Shown one piece after another: positions 31,314-32,398 of a stretch of 32,398 nt of DNA; position 1 is the stretch's first letter; the number at the start of each line of letters is the position of its first letter. Both the position numbers and the translations under genes were made by a program. Under the pieces are notes generated by a model that was not told the DNA's origin, did not search any database, and saw only the letters and a program-made list of their open reading frames with translations. Source of the stretch: JBMNRY01 sp050944915 (GTDB lineage Bacteria; Bacillota; Limnochordia; JAAZLZ01); assembly GCA_050944915.1 (NCBI GenBank), contig JBMNRY010000009.1:1-32398 (forward strand). The letters are read 5' to 3'.

Positions 31314-31850
31314 ATGATGGATAAGACGTGGGAGCACCGGACGGAGGGCATGGAAGGCTTTAGTACACAGGAACAGTATATGACTTTTTTGGTGGCCGAG
31401 GAGGAATTTGGGGTCGGCGTCTTGCAGGTTCAAGAACTGATCCGCTACGAAAAACCTTCCCGGGTCCCCAATGCCCCCGATGTCATGGCCGGTGTTCTGA
31501 ATTTTCGGGGGAATATCATCCCCATTATCGATGTCCGGCGGAAGTTCAACTTTCCCCCGGTGGAATACGATGATTATTCGGTGATCATCGTTTTGGAAGT
31601 CGGTGGCCGGATTATGGGGTTGATCGTCGATCGGGTTTTAGACATCCTGTCCATCGGACCCCAGGATATTCAGGAAAATCTGGATTTTCCCACCCAGTTC
31701 AATGCCGACTATCTCTTGGGTTTAGGGAAGGTTGGTCAGCGATTGATTTTCTTGCTCAATCCCCAGCGCCTCCTATCCCAGGTTGAATTGGGCCAAGTGG
31801 CTGCCGTAGAGGGGGAACAGATCGATGCTGGATGTGCCGCTGAAGGATGA
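31314..31850 (+). CDS. cheW: Chemotaxis coupling protein CheW
   Basis: A 178-residue protein with GGGGGGTGA before ATG 31314 (or ATG 31317). The CheW fold is clear: YMTFLVAEEEFGVGVLQVQEL, then VPNAPDVMAGVLNFRGNIIPIIDVRRKF, the receptor/kinase-binding core, and LIVDRVLDI. It links receptors to CheA. It is somewhat longer than the usual 150-160 residues because of a short N-terminal lead and a C-terminal tail. It overlaps cheR by 26 bases. Confidence 0.95.
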   Translation: MMDKTWEHRTEGMEGFSTQEQYMTFLVAEEEFGVGVLQVQELIRYEKPSRVPNAPDVMAGVLNFRGNIIPIIDVRRKFNFPPVEYDDYSVIIVLEVGGRIMGLIVDRVLDILSIGPQDIQENLDFPTQFNADYLLGLGKVGQRLIFLLNPQRLLSQVELGQVAAVEGEQIDAGCAAEG

Positions 31851-32398
31851 GGAGTTTGCCTTGATCGCCCAGATCATGGAGGGGGAAAGTGGGATCCACC
31901 TGCGGTCCCATAAAAAGACCTTGGTTTACAACCGCTTGCGGCCCCGGTTACGGGAGTTGGGTTTATCCTCCTTTGGTCAGTATCTAGAGCGTTTAACCGC
32001 TGATCCCGCCGAGTTGACGGTAGCCATCGATCTGATCAGCACCAATGTGACCCATTTTTTCCGGGAAGAGTATCAATTTGACTATCTGCGGAAGGCAGTT
32101 TTGCCGCAGTTTCGGGGGGAAGTTTGGCGGGGATGGTCCGCGGGATGTTCCACCGGAGAGGAAGCCTATAGTTTAGCGATCACCTGCCACCAAGCCTTAC
32201 CGACTAATCGATCTTGGCGGGTATTGGCGACGGATATCAGCACTAGAGCTTTGCTTCATGCCCAGCAGGGGATCTATCCCCGGGCCGCGGTAGACCATCT
32301 GCCTCCGGGGGTGGTGGAAAAATATTTCCAAATCTCTTCTTCGGAAGAGATCCAAGTTCGATCCTTCTTGCGGGAGCGCATCTGGTGTCGCTACTTCA
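31825..32398 (+). CDS. cheR: Chemotaxis protein methyltransferase CheR, 3' partial
   Basis: The frame runs from ATG 31825 off the right edge, giving 191 residues of a protein normally about 270. GGGGGA lies eight bases before the start. The N-terminal helical domain (FALIAQIMEGESGIHL) is followed by TNVTHFFREEYQF and the SAM-binding SAGCSTGEEAYSLA, both CheR signatures. It methylates glutamates of receptors. With this gene the operon contains an adaptation enzyme; cheB may follow outside the window. Confidence 0.95.
   Translation, partial: MLDVPLKDEEFALIAQIMEGESGIHLRSHKKTLVYNRLRPRLRELGLSSFGQYLERLTADPAELTVAIDLISTNVTHFFREEYQFDYLRKAVLPQFRGEVWRGWSAGCSTGEEAYSLAITCHQALPTNRSWRVLATDISTRALLHAQQGIYPRAAVDHLPPGVVEKYFQISSSEEIQVRSFLRERIWCRYF

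Overview
This window is chromosomal DNA of a Bacillota (Firmicutes) bacterium, probably a spore former from a clostridial or Limnochordia-like lineage. I infer this from four things: the rapZ-yvcK-whiA set, a cggR-gap-pgk-tpiA-gpmI-eno-secG glycolytic operon, a CotF-type spore coat gene, and strong Shine-Dalgarno sites with frequent TTG/GTG starts. The species cannot be named from sequence alone.

Positions 1-7963 form an alpha-glucan/sugar nucleotide block. It holds a GT4 glycosyltransferase cut by the left edge, an 824-residue nucleotidyltransferase fused to a phosphomannomutase-like domain whose catalytic motifs are lost, two GH57 enzymes on opposite strands, and a DUF4912 protein between them. 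Positions 8036-14289 hold a methyltransferase, a secreted FG-GAP-like protein, a PHP hydrolase, RapZ, membrane-anchored YvcK, a VanW protein and WhiA. Positions 14354-21547 are the glycolytic operon, with a recognisable CggR operator before cggR and its own promoter before secG.

Positions 21552-22743 are a patchwork: a terminator, a DUF1540 gene, another terminator, what I read as a short decayed group IIC intron directly behind that terminator, and two small spore-coat-type genes.

Positions 22743-32398 contain two divergent units. The minus strand carries a MASE3-GAF-PAS-PP2C (SpoIIE-type) phosphatase gene whose membrane domain is split by a -1 frameshift at a run of six T. The plus strand carries a chemosensory operon behind a near-consensus sigma-A promoter: a receptor-like protein without membrane segments, a STAS protein, CheY, CheA, a transmembrane chemoreceptor, CheW and CheR (cut by the right edge). 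A PP2C phosphatase next to a chemosensory operon with a built-in STAS protein is the most interesting system here; it suggests a link between chemosensory signalling and partner-switching.

A recurring small-scale feature is a C-rich stretch upstream of a G-rich Shine-Dalgarno that can pair with it (methyltransferase, vanW and DUF1540 genes). I saw no tRNA, rRNA, CRISPR array or intact transposon.
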